Below are positions 32,060 through 45,117 of a stretch of 64,000 nt of DNA, piece after piece (position 1 is the stretch's first letter; every line of letters begins with the position of its first letter). The position numbers were made by a program, and so were the translations under genes. The stretch comes from Orobanche coerulescens (taxonomy: Eukaryota; Streptophyta; Magnoliopsida; Lamiales; Orobanchaceae). The stretch covers positions 558,001 to 622,000 of the forward strand of contig JAWKAU010000046.1 of NCBI GenBank assembly GCA_033398695.1. The letters are read 5' to 3'. The notes under the pieces were generated by a model. The model did no database searches and had not been told where the DNA came from. It saw nothing but the letters and a program-made list of their open reading frames with translations.

Positions 32060-35000
32060 CGGGACCAGCAAGTCCCGATTCATATGATGAGGAGGATCGA
32101 CGATCCGGTGGTCCGAACGATTTCGGGTATACTCGTAATTTTATTTCAACTTGTGTGTACCTTTTGATCTTTGGTACACCGCATTCATTCATTTTCGAAT
32201 CATGCTTGAATAGACTTATTTCGGGATAGTCCTATTGCTTGTAGACATCATACCATCGGTCTACCTGACGATGGAAGAATTTTCGGAATCATACCGAATT
32301 AGCTTAATGACCGCGATTGGTTGATGGATCTAATCGTGGTGAATTTATCTGAGGACGATGTAATTTCGGTATTAGTTGGTCTAACCGTCTTGATACTATC
32401 CTCAGTGTTTGTTAGCGTTTGGTCGCTATCTTTCCGTCGTTGGTTGTCGAATGTGTGCTTCAGAGAAGTAATCCCCGTTGTTCCAGTAGAATTTCTATTA
32501 TGGCGGAAGCAGAGAAATTCCACAATCGAACTATTCAATCATTCTTTGTATCATTTTCATCGATTGGCCTTTCTAGGGCAATCGAGTTATTCAATCATTC
32601 ATTGCATCATTTTCATCGATTGGCCTTTCTAAGGCAATCGAGTTATTCAATCATTCATTGTATTATTTTTATCGATTGGCCTTTCAAAGGCAATCGAGTT
32701 ATTCAAACATTCATTATATCATCTTCATCGATTGACCTTTCTAAGGCAATCGAGTTGTTCAATCATTATTGGTATCTCTTTTTATCGATTGACCATTCTA
32801 GGGCAATCGAAATGTTCAATCATTCGTAGTATCATTGTCATCGGTTGACGATGTATTTCCGCACGAGTTATCTGGTTGCCTTCACATAGAGTAAGGGAAT
32901 TCAGAGTGAGTTGGAGCCAGACGCCCCTTTATCGAAGGCATCGTATCGGATGGCCCCGACTAGAATGCATGAGTTGAAGATTCAACTTGAGGAGTAGTTC
33001 GAGAAAGGTCATCTCCGACCGATTGCGTCCCGTGAGGAGCACCGGTGTGATCTGTCAAGGAGAAGGATGGCTCGTCTCGTGTGTGTATTAATTACCAAGA
33101 GTTGAACAGGCGATCAAGAGTAGTATCCTTTACTTCGTATTGATGATCTTTTAGATCAACTTCAGGGAGTTTCAGTATTTTCCAAGATCGACTTAAGATC
33201 TGGATATCACCAGTTGCGGATTCGAGAGTCGGATATCGCGAGGACAGCGTTTCATACACGCTATGGTCATTATGAGCTCGTAGTTATGCCGTTCGGGCTA
33301 ACTATTGCACCTGTGGTATTCATGGAGTTAATGAATCGGGTTTTCATCGACTTTTTAGATTAGTTGTTGTTGTCTTCATCGACGACATTTTGATTTATTC
33401 TCTTAACCGAGAGGAACACGAGGTTCATTTTCTTCAGGTTCTCGACGTGTTGAGACGAGAGCAACTTTATGGAAAGTTTTCCAAATGTGAGTTCTGGAGG
33501 TCCGAAGTGACTTTCTCGGGCATGTAATTTCGTCCGACGAGTTCGTGTCGACCCTCGAAGTCGAGACTATCCGAGATTGGCAACCTCCGAAAGATATTAA
33601 GTAAATCCAATTTTCCTGATTAATCGGTTAATTATCCAACCCACGCACTGGAGCTAGCAAAGTGGTGTTCGCTTGAAGATTTGGCGTCATTATCTTTATG
33701 TCATTACCTTTATGGAATCACTTGTCGATCTTCACCAATCACAAGAGTTGAAGTATATATTTACTCGAAGGAGTTAAATATGCGGCAGGACGGTGGTTGG
33801 AACTAATCAAAGATTTTGATATCGAGATCCTTTACCACCCGGGCAAGGCGAACGTTGTCACCGACGCCTTGAGTCGTAAGGCCGTTCAAGAGCAGATGCT
33901 TGCTCGTTTAACAGTTCAGAAGGAGCTTCAACAGGAATTCCTTAGACCCGAGATCGAGGTCTGGCTTCAGCAAGTTCAGGGACAGCTTTGTATGTTAGAG
34001 ATTTCATCATCTCTGAGGATGCAATCAGGGAGAATCAGGGTTCAGACCCAGCATTGTTGCGCATTCGTGAAGATGTGGCTCAGGGGAAAGCCCCTGGATT
34101 CGTGGTCCACGAGGATGGACTTTTGAGGTTTAAGAACCGGTTGTGCGTACCGGCGATTGTCGAGTTGAAAAACTCTATTTTGAGAGGAGCTCATGCTACC
34201 CCTTATTCTGTTCATCCGGATCCAAGAAGATGTACAAGGACTTGAAACAAAATTCTTGGTGGAGTAATATGAAGCGAGAAGTCGCAGAATTTGTTTCGAG
34301 ATGCTTAACTGTCAACAAGTCAAGATGGAACCTCAGCGACCGGCGAGTATGCTGATACCGCTCCCTATTCCAGAATGGAAGTGGGAAGACATTTCTATGG
34401 AATTCATCACGAATTGCCGACGAGTCATCGTGGCATAAATACGATCTGAGTGATCGCGGACCGCTTAACTAAATCAACTCATTTCCTTGAGATCAAGGAT
34501 TTGTGGAGTCCCAAGAGACTGGCCCAGTTGTTCATCAAGGAGATAGTGAGACTGCACGGTACTCCTAAAGGTATTGTTTCCGATCGTGACGGACGGGTTG
34601 TGTCACATTTTTGGAAATCGATTCATCGTGCTATGGGAACTCGGCTTAATCTCGATCGCCTTTCATCCTCAGTCCGACGGACAATCAGAGAGAACTATTC
34701 AGACATTAGAGGACATGTTGAGGGCATGCGTCCTCGATTGGAAGGACGATTGGGAAGCCCAACTACCGTTGATCGAGTTCACGTATAATAATAGTTGGCA
34801 TGCTTCCATTAAGATGGCGGCTTACGAGGCCTTGTACGGTCGTCTTTGTCGATCTCCTTTGTGTTAGGATGACTTGTTAGAATCACTCGGCACCGAGCCC
34901 GATATGCTTATAGCCGTCCGGGAGAAGGTAGCTTTGATCAAGAGTCGTATGTTGACAGATCAGAGTCGACAGACATCGTATGCGGATAATCGTCGTCGAC

Positions 35001-35426
35001 CACTAGAGTTCGAGACGGGTGACCATGTTTTGGTCAAGATATCCCAGTCGAGGTATTTTTCCGTTTCGGAAAACGGGGAAGTTGAGCCCAAGATTCATTG
35101 GACCGTTTGAAATTTTGGATCGAGTAGGCGAGTTAGCTTATCGATTGGCGTTACCTCCGGCGTTGAGCCGAATTCGTAATGTGTTTCGTCTCTCGATTGC
35201 GAAGTATGTTGCCGACCCGAGTCACATACTTCAATTCGAAATCGAGATCGCGGATGATCATTCGTACGAGGAGCGTCTGACGAGTGTTAGAGCGGCGAAT
35301 CAAGCGGTTGAGGAACAAGACGATCCCTTTAGTCAAGATTCGGTGGTCTAGACACGGAGTCGAAGAGGCCACCGGGAAACCGAGGAGAATATGCGGGAGA
35401 GTTATCCCGAGTTGTTTGACCCTTAG
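32060..35426 (+). pseudogene. Degenerate Pol, array copy 1
   Basis: A protease fragment (FDxGTPHSFI region near 32170-32200) is followed by the 56-bp repeat block and RT pieces ([40 protein letters not shown] at about 33130-33310). Then comes a deletion that joins the start of the GLAGYY motif directly to the NYPTH motif of RNase H (near 33600-33650). Integrase pieces follow at 33797-35372, including DGQSERTIQTLEDML and GPFEILDRVGELAYRLALPP. There are many stops and frame changes. It is parallel to copy 2. Confidence 0.8.
32510..32850 (+). repeat. 56-bp tandem repeat in protease-RT linker, array copy 1
   Basis: About six units begin with ATTGGCCTTTCTAAGGCAAT or a variant at 32563, 32619, 32675, 32731, 32788 and about 32844, giving periods of 56-57 bp. 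The corresponding linker in the minus-strand B element (49000-49140) has no such repeat. The repeat replaces the end of the linker before the conserved VFPDELSG segment. Confidence 0.88.
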
Positions 35427-35436
35427 TTTCGGGACG

Positions 35437-35456
35437 AAACTCTTTTAAGGGGAGTA
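35437..35456 (+). other. Polypurine tract, array copy 1
   Basis: TTTTAAGGGGAGTA precedes LTR 2, with GTTTCGGGACGAAAC just upstream. The equivalent tract before LTR 3 is longer (seven G), at 42358-42373. Confidence 0.75.
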
Positions 35457-37752
35457 TGTAATACCGGTTGTAATTGATCATTATCATTCGGTAATTTCAT
35501 TCGGTGATTGTCACTCAGTGGATTTTCACTCAATTATAATCATTCATCAATCATGTTCATTCACCGTGTTCACCGTTCGGAAAAACTTCGAGTTGTGTAT
35601 CGTTATTGTTCATTGTTTCAACTTTCCTCATTTGAGTTCGACTTTGTTAGATCACCATTAATTTTTGGTAACTCCAAAAATTCTAAATCTTTGAAATACT
35701 ATAGATCATCGAGTTAGCTTTCCAATGGTTCAAACGGTGAGTCAATCGGAGTCCGGACGAGAGAGTTATGGTCGTTTTAGCTCAACCGCTCATTGGCGGT
35801 CCTTTGCCGAACGAACTCGGCCGTGTCGTCCGACACGGCCGTGCCGTACTCGTCCGGAAAGTGCCGAAGTGTACGCCTCGAGGACCCGGCCGTGTCGTGC
35901 AGCGCGGCCGAGTCGAACCCTTCCGGATAAGCGAGCCGCCCGGCCACGCCCGGCCGTGTCGCACAGCACGGTCGAGTCATGCCGAAGTCATCGGACGGAG
36001 TCATCGTCGGGAGGCCCTCGCGCGCGGCCGTGTCAAGCGGGACACGGTCGAGTCACTGTCGGCCAATGTCGGCCGGTATGCGACACGGCCGTGCCGATCG
36101 GCACGGGCCGTGTCCGGCAGCGATCAACTCCCTTAAATTCGTTTTTTCAACATTTCTTCCATTCCTTTCCCATTTTTTCACTTGCAAACGAGAGAGGAAC
36201 CTTGAGGGAAGGTTTTTCCTTCACAAATAATATGGGTGATTGATTTTCTTCATCTCCTTTCGATCGTGAAGCCGGATAATCAATCTAACGCGTATTCTTG
36301 ATTAAAGCACTTGGATCATCAAGAGGTAATTCCTTCAACACTTTGGACTTCGATTTTGTGTTGAAATAGGATGTTTTGGACGTTATAATCATGATATATG
36401 AAGGGATATGTATATGATTATAAGTTTGTATAAGGATTCATTGGATTATTGAGGGATTATTCAAGAACACCTTGTAAATCGAGTTGGAATTGGGGATTTT
36501 CGACTAATTGTTGTTATAATCACATTTTTGGATATTCATAACGGATTATTGATCGTATTGGAGATGTTTTATTGGTTTGAAACACTTCTTGGGGGATTTG
36601 ATATTGGTATATTGAAGTTTGATTGTAAACAATCGGAGTTTGGACGCAACGTGTTTGTTTCAATACCTCAATGGACTTAGTTTTATCGTATCGACGTTTT
36701 AAGTTCGTTACATTCGTGTTTAATTCGTATATTGATCGGATTGTCGGTAATTGTATTGAATTAAGGTTGTTCGTGCGACCGACACTTCATTTAGGACGTT
36801 GTTCGTGGACGGACATTCTTCATCGGTGTTGAGTAAGTTAATTCTTACTCGGTTAAAAGGATATTCATACCTTTTGTTGTTGATCATTCATAATCATAAC
36901 TCATTCATCATTGTATTAATCATATTAAAACTTGTTATTGTCAATTAATCACTTGATCATAAGGAGCAGCGGTTCCAATCTTTTCGTTGAGCTATCATTC
37001 ATTTCATTATTACTCTCATCTCGGTGAGTCATTCTTGGCCTTGTCTAATTATTATTCATTGATATTCATTATGGTCATTCTCGTTCATGTGACCTTACGG
37101 GTTCATATTGCGTGGCGGGTGTGTCTGTGTGTGGAATTTTTAGTCGGGCACACGATGGTTATTGTATTGGGTTCACCGATACATTAGGCCGTGCACGGGT
37201 CATATTGTCTCGTGAGACTAATTAGGTACACGGACGGGTGTTGTACACTTGCACGAGAACATTACGGGCGTACTATGATACTCCTCTTGGCGTAATTCAT
37301 AACTAAGAATATTTCTTAACTTGATTAAATCATGATTGTGTATTTTTCAACCCTTGAGGATTGTTGTTCTTTGTAATCGACCCGTTTGGGGATTTTGTTT
37401 TTCAGGTCATGGCAAGGCAAACGCACGGAATAGCATGTTGATGTCGAGGAGTCCTAGTGATACTAGTAGGGAGCCCCGATCTTTGATTATTCATATTATT
37501 GTCCTTTATTTTCCGCTGATTTTCATTTGGATACTCGTTTCATTCGGTGTTGTGTATTTTATCTTCATATAAAATACACTAGTATTCAGTATTGTCCTGG
37601 TATGTTGTAACTAAACTCCTAATCGGAGTAATTATGGTTGTAATGTAGTTCGGTACTACATTTATCTTGTGTAATTCATTCATTTTCATTTGCTGGTGGG
37701 TCCCGGTTGGGGATCTACGGACCGTAATATCCGCCTAGTCTGGGGTGTTACA
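35457..37752 (+). repeat. B array LTR 2 (shared by both internal regions)
   Basis: 2,296 bp. It serves as 3' LTR for copy 1 and 5' LTR for copy 2. It contains the perfect 18-bp palindrome CCGTGCCGATCGGCACGG at 36089-36106 in the GC-rich block. Confidence 0.92.
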
Positions 37753-37756
37753 GAGT

Positions 37757-37768
37757 TGGTATCGGAGC
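37757..37768 (+). other. Primer-binding site, array copy 2
   Basis: TGGTATCGGAGC lies four bases after LTR 2, identical to copy 1. Confidence 0.85.
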
Positions 37769-38306
37769 GTGGTTTTGAATACTACCTTCCGAGTCATGTC
37801 TTATTTGAAATCATCGTCATCAGACTAGTATCATTGGACTTTCGCGTCACGTGTGACTGTGCAAATGCCGAGCCAATCGAATAGGAAGAAGCGTAAGATT
37901 TCTAACGCCATGGTATAATTTACGGCAATAGTCATTCATTCATCATTCATCAATTAACAATCCTCAAACATCATCATTCATTGTGATTAGGACAATCATG
38001 TTAACTCATTAATCACTTAATTCATTTCATTACTCGATTAATAATCGGGACGATCATGTTAACTCATTAATTACTCAATTCATTTCATTACTCAGTTGTC
38101 AATCTGGATGATCATATTATCAATCTTGTTAAGTTATTCAAGATAATCATTTCAAGAATTTCATCAGATAATCATGTAACTTCAGTAAATCATTCATATA
38201 ATCATTAAGTTAGAGCATGTATACTCATTTTCATCATCTCATGACATAATCATAACGTGCTAATCATGCGGGTAATATAATCATTATGCGACCTTCCTAC
38301 TTCAGT

Positions 38307-38985
38307 ATGGAGAGAGCTATCAGGGGATGCACGGGGAGAGGCCGCGGTGCGGACCGAAATCCGAGAAATAATCACTCGCTGCCGGGAAATCGTGCTCAGG
38401 ACTCGGCTCGATCAGAAGATGTTCGGGTTGATCCACTCACTTTTATGCAGGCCATGATGACCCATGTGCAGTTGCTCAATCATCATTGCGCCACTCTGAC
38501 CGGATTAATCGAGAGAACTCTCCCGTACGAGCCAGCTGCTAAGGAAATTGCTGAGCAGCAACTTGCATATGTCAACAGGAAATCAATGAAGCGTAATACC
38601 CAAAGGCGGTCAGTCAACCTTCAAGAAGCCTCGTGTGAGCCCTATCGTTTCTGAGCGACCTTCTACGGCGCATAATCGTGCGGGATCTCATTCCCGAGCG
38701 GCCAGTTCGGTCATCACCTGTTTCAATTGTGGAACGCCGGGTCATTTCAGCACTGAGTGTCTGAAACCGTCTATCACGTGCTATAATTGTGGGAATTTTG
38801 GGCATAAGGCCCGTTTTTGCCGAAAGGACTCCAAGTCGACTCCGGCGGCATCTCAGGCCCCGAAGCAACCAGCGTTTCAGAATCAGACTGCTTTGTCATC
38901 GTCGTTTAAGACAATGGAAGCAAATAGGGTTGGAGCTCGTATTTATCAGACGGGAGCGTCTGGTTCGGGGACCGGCAAGTCCTAG
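38307..38985 (+). pseudogene. Capsid-less Gag, array copy 2
   Basis: The ATG at 38307 opens an Arg/Gly tail, then LTFMQAMMTHVQLLNHHC, a short linker and, after one frame change near 38615, two intact CCHC knuckles (CFNCGTPGHFSTEC and CYNCGNFGHKARFC), ending near 38985. Compared with the Gag of element A, everything between the N-terminal helix and the basic linker is missing, including the capsid core. The cleaner knuckles here versus copy 1 show which copy keeps the original bases at CAG/CTG positions. Confidence 0.8.
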
Positions 38986-38989
38986 ATTC

Positions 38990-41900
38990 ATATGATGAGG
39001 AGGATCGACGATCCGGTGGTCCGAACGATTTCAGGTATACTCGTAATTTTATTTCAACTTGTGTGTACCTTTTGATGCTGGTACACCGCATTCATTCATT
39101 TTCGAATCATGCTTGAATAGACTTATTTCGGGATAGTCCTATTGCTTGTAGACATCATACCATCGGTCTACCTGACGATGGAAGAATTTTCGGAATCATA
39201 CCGAATTAGCTTAATGACCGCGATTGGTTGATGGATCTAATCGTGGTGAATTTATCTGAGGACGATGTAATTTCGGTATTAGTTGGTCTAACCGTCTTGA
39301 TACTATCCTCAGTGTTTGTTAGCGTTTGGTCGCTATCTTTCCGTCGTTGGTTGTCGAATGTGTGCTTCAGGGAAGTAATCCCCGTTGTTCCAGTAGAATT
39401 TCTATTATGGCGGAAGCAGAGAAATTCCACAATCGAACTATTCAATCATTCTTTGTATCATTTTCATCGATTGGCCTTTCTAGGGCAATCGAGTTATTCA
39501 ATCATTCATTGCATCATTTTCATCGATTGGCCTTTCTAAGGCAATCGAGTTATTCAATCATTCATTGTATTATTTTTATCGATTGGCCTTTCAAAGGCAA
39601 TCGAGTTATTCAAACATTCATTATATCATCTTCATCGATTGACCTTTCTAAGGCAATCGAGTTGTTCAATCATTATTGGTATCTCTTTTTATCGATTGAC
39701 CATTCTAGGGCAATCGAAATGTTCAATCATTCGTAGTATCATTGTCATCGGTTGACGATGTATTTCCAGACGAGTTATCTGGTTGCCTTCACATAGAGTA
39801 AGGGAATTCAGGAGTGAGTTGGAGCCGGTACGTCCCCTTTATCGAAGGCATCGTATCGGATGGCCCCGACTAGAATGCATGAGTTGAAGATTCAACTTGA
39901 GGAGTAGTTCGAGAAAGGTCATCTCCGACCGATTGCGTCCCCGTGAGGAGCACCAGTGTGATCTGTCAAGGAGAAGGATGGCTCGTCTCGTGTGTGTATT
40001 AATTACCAAGAGTTGAACAGGGCGATGATCAAGAGTAGTATCCTTTACTTCGTATTGATGATCTTTTAGATCAACTTCAGGGAGTTTGGTATTTTCCAAG
40101 ATCGACTTAAGATCTGGATATCACCGATTCTTGGATTCGAGAGTCGGATATCGCGAGGACGTTTTCATACACGCTATGGTCATTATGAGCTCGTAGTTAT
40201 GCCGTTCGGGCTAACTATTGCACTGTGGTATTCATGGAGTTAATGAATCGGGTTTTCATCGACTTTTAGATTAGTTGTTGTTGTCTTCATCGGCGACATT
40301 TTGATTTATTCTCTTAACCGAGAGGAACACGAGGTTCATTTTCTTCGAGGTTCTCGACGTGTTGAGACGAGAGCAACTTTATGGAAAGTTTTCCAAATGT
40401 GAGTTACGGAGGTCGAAGTGACTTTCTCGGGCATGTAATTTCGTCAGCGAGTTCGTGTCGACCCTCGAAGTCGGAGACTATCCGAGATTGGCAACCTCCG
40501 AAAGATATTAAGTAAATCCGAATTTTCCTCGGATTAGCGGTTAATTATCCAACCCACGACACGGAGCTAGCGGTAGTGGTGTTCGCTTTGAAGATTTGGC
40601 GTCATTATCTTTATGTCATTACCTTTATGGAATCACTTGTCAGATCTTCACCAATCACAAGAGTTGAAGTATATATTTACTCAGAAGGAGTTAAATATGC
40701 GACAGGGACGGTGGTTGGAACTAATCAAAGATTTTGATATCGAGATCCTTTACCACCCGGGCAAGGCGAACGTTGTCACCGACGCCTTGAGTCGTAAGGC
40801 CGTTCAAGAGCAGATGCTTGCTCGTTTAACAGTTCAGAAGGAGCTTCAACAGGAATTCCTTAGACCCGAGATCGAGGTCCAGCTTGCAAGTTCGGGACGA
40901 CTTTGTATGTTAGAGATTTCATCATCTCCGAGGATGCAATCAGGGAGAATCGGGGTTCGACCCAGCATTGTTGCGCATTCGTGAAGATGTGGCTCGGGGA
41001 AAGCCCTGGATTCGTGGTCCACGAGGATGGACTTTTGAGGTTTAAGAACCGGTTGTGCGTATCGGCGATTGTCGAGTTGAAAAACTCTATTTTGAGAGGA
41101 GCTCATGCTACCCTTATTCTCGTTCATCCGGTCCGGCCAAGATGTACAAGGACTTGAAACAAAATTACGGTGGAGTAATATGAAGCGAGAAGTCGCGAGA
41201 ATTTGTTTCGAGATGCTTAACTCACAACAAGTCAAGATGGAACCTCGGCCGGCGAGTATGTCGATACCGCTCCTATTCCGAGAATGGAAGTGGGAAGACA
41301 TTTCTATGGAATTCATCACGAATTGCCGACGAGTCATCGTGGCATAAATACGATCGAGTGATCGCGGACCGCTTAACTAAATCAACTCATTTCCTTGAGA
41401 TCAAGGATTTGTGGAGTCCCAAGAGATCGCCCATTGTTCATCAAGGAGATAGTGAGGCGCGGTACTCCTAAAAGTATTGTTTCCGATCGTGACGGACGGG
41501 TTGTGTCACATTTTTGGAAATCGATTCATCGTCTATGGGAACTCGGCTTAATCTCGATCGCCTTTCATCCTCGGTCAGACGGACAATCAGAGAGAACTAT
41601 TCAGACATTAGAGGACATGTTGAGGGCATGCGTCCTCGATTGGAAGGACGATTGGGAAGCCCAACTACCGTTGATCGAGTTCACGTATAATAATAGTTGG
41701 CATGCTTCCATTAAGATGGCAGCTTACGAGGCCTTGTACGGTCGTCTTTGTCGATCTCCTTTGTGTTAGGATGACTTGTTAGAATCAATCGGCACCGAGC
41801 CCGATATGCTTATAGCCGTCCGGGAGAAGGTAGCTTTGATCAAGAGTCGTATGTTGACATCTCAGAGTCGACAGAAATCGTATGCGGATAATCGTCGTCG

Positions 41901-42338
41901 ACCACTAGAGTTCGAGACGGGTGACCATGTTTTGGTCAAGATATCCCCGAGTCGAGGTATTTTTCCGTTTCGGAAAACGGGGGAAGTTGAGCCCAAGATT
42001 CATTGGACCGTTTGAAATTTTGGATCGAGTAGGCGAGTTATCTTATCGATTGGCGTTACCTCCGGCGTTGAGCCGAATTCGTAATGTGTTTCGTCTCTCA
42101 GTTGCAGAAGTATGTTGCCGACCCGAGTCACATACTTCAATTCGACGAAATCGAGATCGCGGATGATCATTCGTACGAGGAGCGTCCTGTACGAGTGTTA
42201 GAGCGGCGAATCAAACAGTTGAGGAACAAGACGATCCCTTTAGTCAAGATTCAGTGGTCTAGACACGGAGTCGAAGAGGCCACTGGGGAAACCGAGGAGA
42301 ATATGCGGGAGAGTTATCCCGAGTTGTTTGACCCTTAG
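38990..42338 (+). pseudogene. Degenerate Pol, array copy 2
   Basis: The same order and same large RNase H deletion as copy 1: protease fragment near 39070-39110, 56-bp repeats, RT pieces 40040-40240, deletion joint near 40520-40545, RNase H tail ([17 protein letters not shown]), and integrase 40900-42338 ending in RESYPELFDP. The C-terminal segment 42084-42338 is open and close to the minus-strand B sequence (QLRNKTIPLVKIQWSRHGVE). Differences from copy 1 are concentrated at CAG/CTG. Confidence 0.8.
39417..39757 (+). repeat. 56-bp tandem repeat in protease-RT linker, array copy 2
   Basis: The same six-unit array as 32510-32850 and virtually identical to it, so the expansion predates the tandem duplication. 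Confidence 0.88.
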
Positions 42339-42373
42339 TTTCGGGGACGAAACTCTTTTTAAGGGGGGGAGTA

Positions 42374-44689
42374 TGTAATACCCGGTTGTAATTCAGTCAT
42401 TATCATTCAGTAATTTCATTCGGTGATTGTCACTCAGTGGATTTTCACTCAATTATAATCATTCATCAATCATGTTCATTCACCGTGTTCACCGTTCGGA
42501 AAAACTTCGAGTTGTGTATCGTTATTGTTCATTGTTTCAACTTTCCTCATTTGAGTTCGACTTTGTTAGATCACCATTAATTTTTGGTAACTCCAAAAAT
42601 TCTAAATCTTTGCAATATTATAGAGCATCGAGTTAGCTTTCCAATGGTTCAAACGGTGAGTCAATCGGAGTCCGGACGAGAGAGTTATGGTCGTTTTAGC
42701 TCAACCGCTCATTGGCCGGTCAGTGCCGAACGAACTCGGCCGTGTCGTCCGACACGGCCCGTGCCGTACTCGTCGGAAAGTGCGAAGTGTTCGCCTCAGG
42801 ACCCGGCCGTGTCGTGCAGCACGGCCGAGTCGAACCCTTCCGGATAAGCGTAACCGGCGCCCGGCCACGCCGGCCGTGTCGCACAGCACGGTCGAGTCAT
42901 GCCGAGTCGGCCGTCGGACGGAGTCATCTGTCGGGAGGCCCTCGCGCCGCGACCGTGTCAAGCGAGGACACGGTCGAGTCACTGTCGGCCAAGCCTGCCG
43001 GCGGTATGCGACACGGCCGTGCCGATCGGCACGGCCGCGGTCCGTGCAGCGATCAACTCCCTTAAATTCGTTTTTTTCACATTTCTTCCATTCCTTTCCC
43101 ATTTTTTCACTTGCAACCGAGAGAGGAAGCTTGAGGGAAGGTTTTTCCTTCACAAATCATTTGGGTGTTTGATTTTCTTCATCTCCTTTCGATCGTGAAG
43201 CTTAGGATAATCAATCTAACGCGTATTCTTCGGATTAAAGCACTTGGATCATCAAGAGGTAATTCCTTCAACACTTTGGACTTCGATTTTGTGTTGAAAT
43301 AGGATGTTTCGACGTTATAATCATGATATATGAAGGGATATGTATATGATTATAAGTTTGTATAAGGATTCATTGGATTATTGAGGGATTATTCAAGAAC
43401 ACCTTGTAAATCGAGTTGGAATTGGGGATTTTCGACTAATTGTTGTTATAATCACATTTTGGATATTCATAACGGATTATTGATCGTATTGGAGATGTTT
43501 TATTGGTTTGAAACACTTCTTGGGGATTTGATATTGGTATATTGAAGTTTGATTGTAAACAATCGGAGTTTGGGCCAACGTGTTTGTTTCAATACCTCAA
43601 TGGACTGAGTTATATCGAATCGACGTTTTAAGTTCGATAAATTAGTGTTTAATTCGAATATTGATCGGATTGTCGGTAATTGTATTGAATTAAGGTTGTT
43701 CGGGCGTCCGACAGTTCATTTAGGTCGTTGTTCGTGGACGGACATTCTTCATCGGTGTTGAGTAAGTTTTTTCTTACTCGGTTTAAAGGATATTCTTTCT
43801 TTTTGTTGTTGATCATTCATAATCATAACTCATTCATCATTGTATTAATCATATTAAAACTTGTTATTGTCAATTAATCACTTGATCATAAGGAGCAGCG
43901 GTTCCAATCTTTTCGTTGAGCTATCATTCATTTCATTATTACTCTCATCTCGGTGAGTCATTCTTGGCCTTGTCTAATTATTATTCATTGATATTCATTA
44001 TGGTCATTCTCGTTCATGTGACCTTCTGGGTTCATATTGCGTGGCCGGGTGTGTCTGTGTGGAATTTTTAGTCGGGCACACGATGGTTATTGTATTGGGT
44101 TCACCGATACATTAGGCCGTGCACACGGGTCATATTGTCTCGTGAGACTAATTAGGTACACGGACGGGTGTTGTACACTTGCACAGAACATTACGGGCGT
44201 ACTATGATACTCCTCTTCAGCGTAATTCATAACTAAGAATATTTCTTAACTTCAGTTAAATCATGATTGTGTATTTTTCAACCCTTGAGGATTGTTGTTC
44301 TTTGTTACTGAACCCGTTTGGGTTTTTTGTTTTTCAGGTCATGGCAAGGCATACGCACGGGAATAGCATGTTGATGTCGAGGAGTCCTAATGATACTAGT
44401 AGGGGGCCCCGATCTTTGATTATTCATATTATTGTCCTTTATTTTCCATTTGATTTTCATTTGGATACTCCGTTTCATTCAGTGTTGTGTATTTTATCTT
44501 CATATAAAATACACTAGTATTCGGTATTGTCCTGGTATGTTGTAACTAAACTCCTCATCGGAGTAATTATTGTTGTAATGTAGTTCGGTACTACATTTAT
44601 CTTGTGTAATTCATTCATTTTCATTTGCCTGGTGGGTCCCAGTTGGGGATCTACGGCATTGTAATATCCGCCTAGTTTGGGGTGTTACA
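42374..44689 (+). repeat. B array LTR 3
   Basis: 2,316 bp, TGTAATACCCGG to GGGGTGTTACA, followed by TSD tccct at 44690-44694. It retains CAG/CTG at several sites where LTR 1 and LTR 2 have CG, GA or TCG. Confidence 0.92.
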
Positions 44690-44694
44690 TCCCT

Positions 44695-45112
44695 GAACTC
44701 GCTGAAGCCAGACCTCGATCTCGGGTCTAAGGCATTCCTGTTGGAGCTCCTTCTGAATTGTTAAACGAGCAAGCACCTACTCCTGAACGGACTTACGACT
44801 CAAGGCGTCGGCGACATCGTTCGCCTTCCCCGGGTGGTAAAGGATTTCGATATCATAATCTTTGATTAGTTCCAACCACCGCCTCTGTCGCATATTTAAC
44901 TCCTTCTGAGTAAATATATACTTAAAACTCTTATGATCGGTAAATAACAGACAGGTGACGCCATAAAGGTAATGACGCCAAATTCCCAACGCGAAAACCA
45001 CGGCTATTAGCTCCAGGTCGTGGGTCGGATAATTAACCTCGTAAGGTCGCAATTGCCGTGAAGCATAGGCAATAACCTTCCCATCCTGCATTAATACACA
45101 TCCGAGACCGTG
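44695..45112 (-). pseudogene. RNase H segment of minus-strand B element
   Basis: The minus-strand frame reads [53 protein letters not shown] and [21 protein letters not shown], then a TAG at 44777-44779, then the linker toward integrase, which rejoins 28572 across tccct. The preceding residues at 47960-47990 read FSNAS in the alternative frame: the catalytic Asp of the RNase H YSDAS motif appears as Asn, and a T8 run shifts the frame. It lies between the two insertion points. Confidence 0.85.
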
Positions 45113-45117
45113 TCCGG

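Larger units (their letters stand above)
28578..44689 (+). mobile_element. Tandem B array: LTR-internal-LTR-internal-LTR
   Basis: Three plus-strand B LTRs (28578-30889, 35457-37752, 42374-44689) alternate with two internal regions of 4.57 and 4.62 kb. The 5-bp duplication tccct occurs only at the outer ends (28573-28577 and 44690-44694), so the array occupies a single insertion site. Both internals share the same large RNase H deletion, the same 56-bp repeat expansion, the same stop after LEE (33000 and 39907 regions) and the same capsid loss. This is what unequal recombination between LTRs of one inserted element would leave. An assembly duplication is the alternative. Confidence 0.88.
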
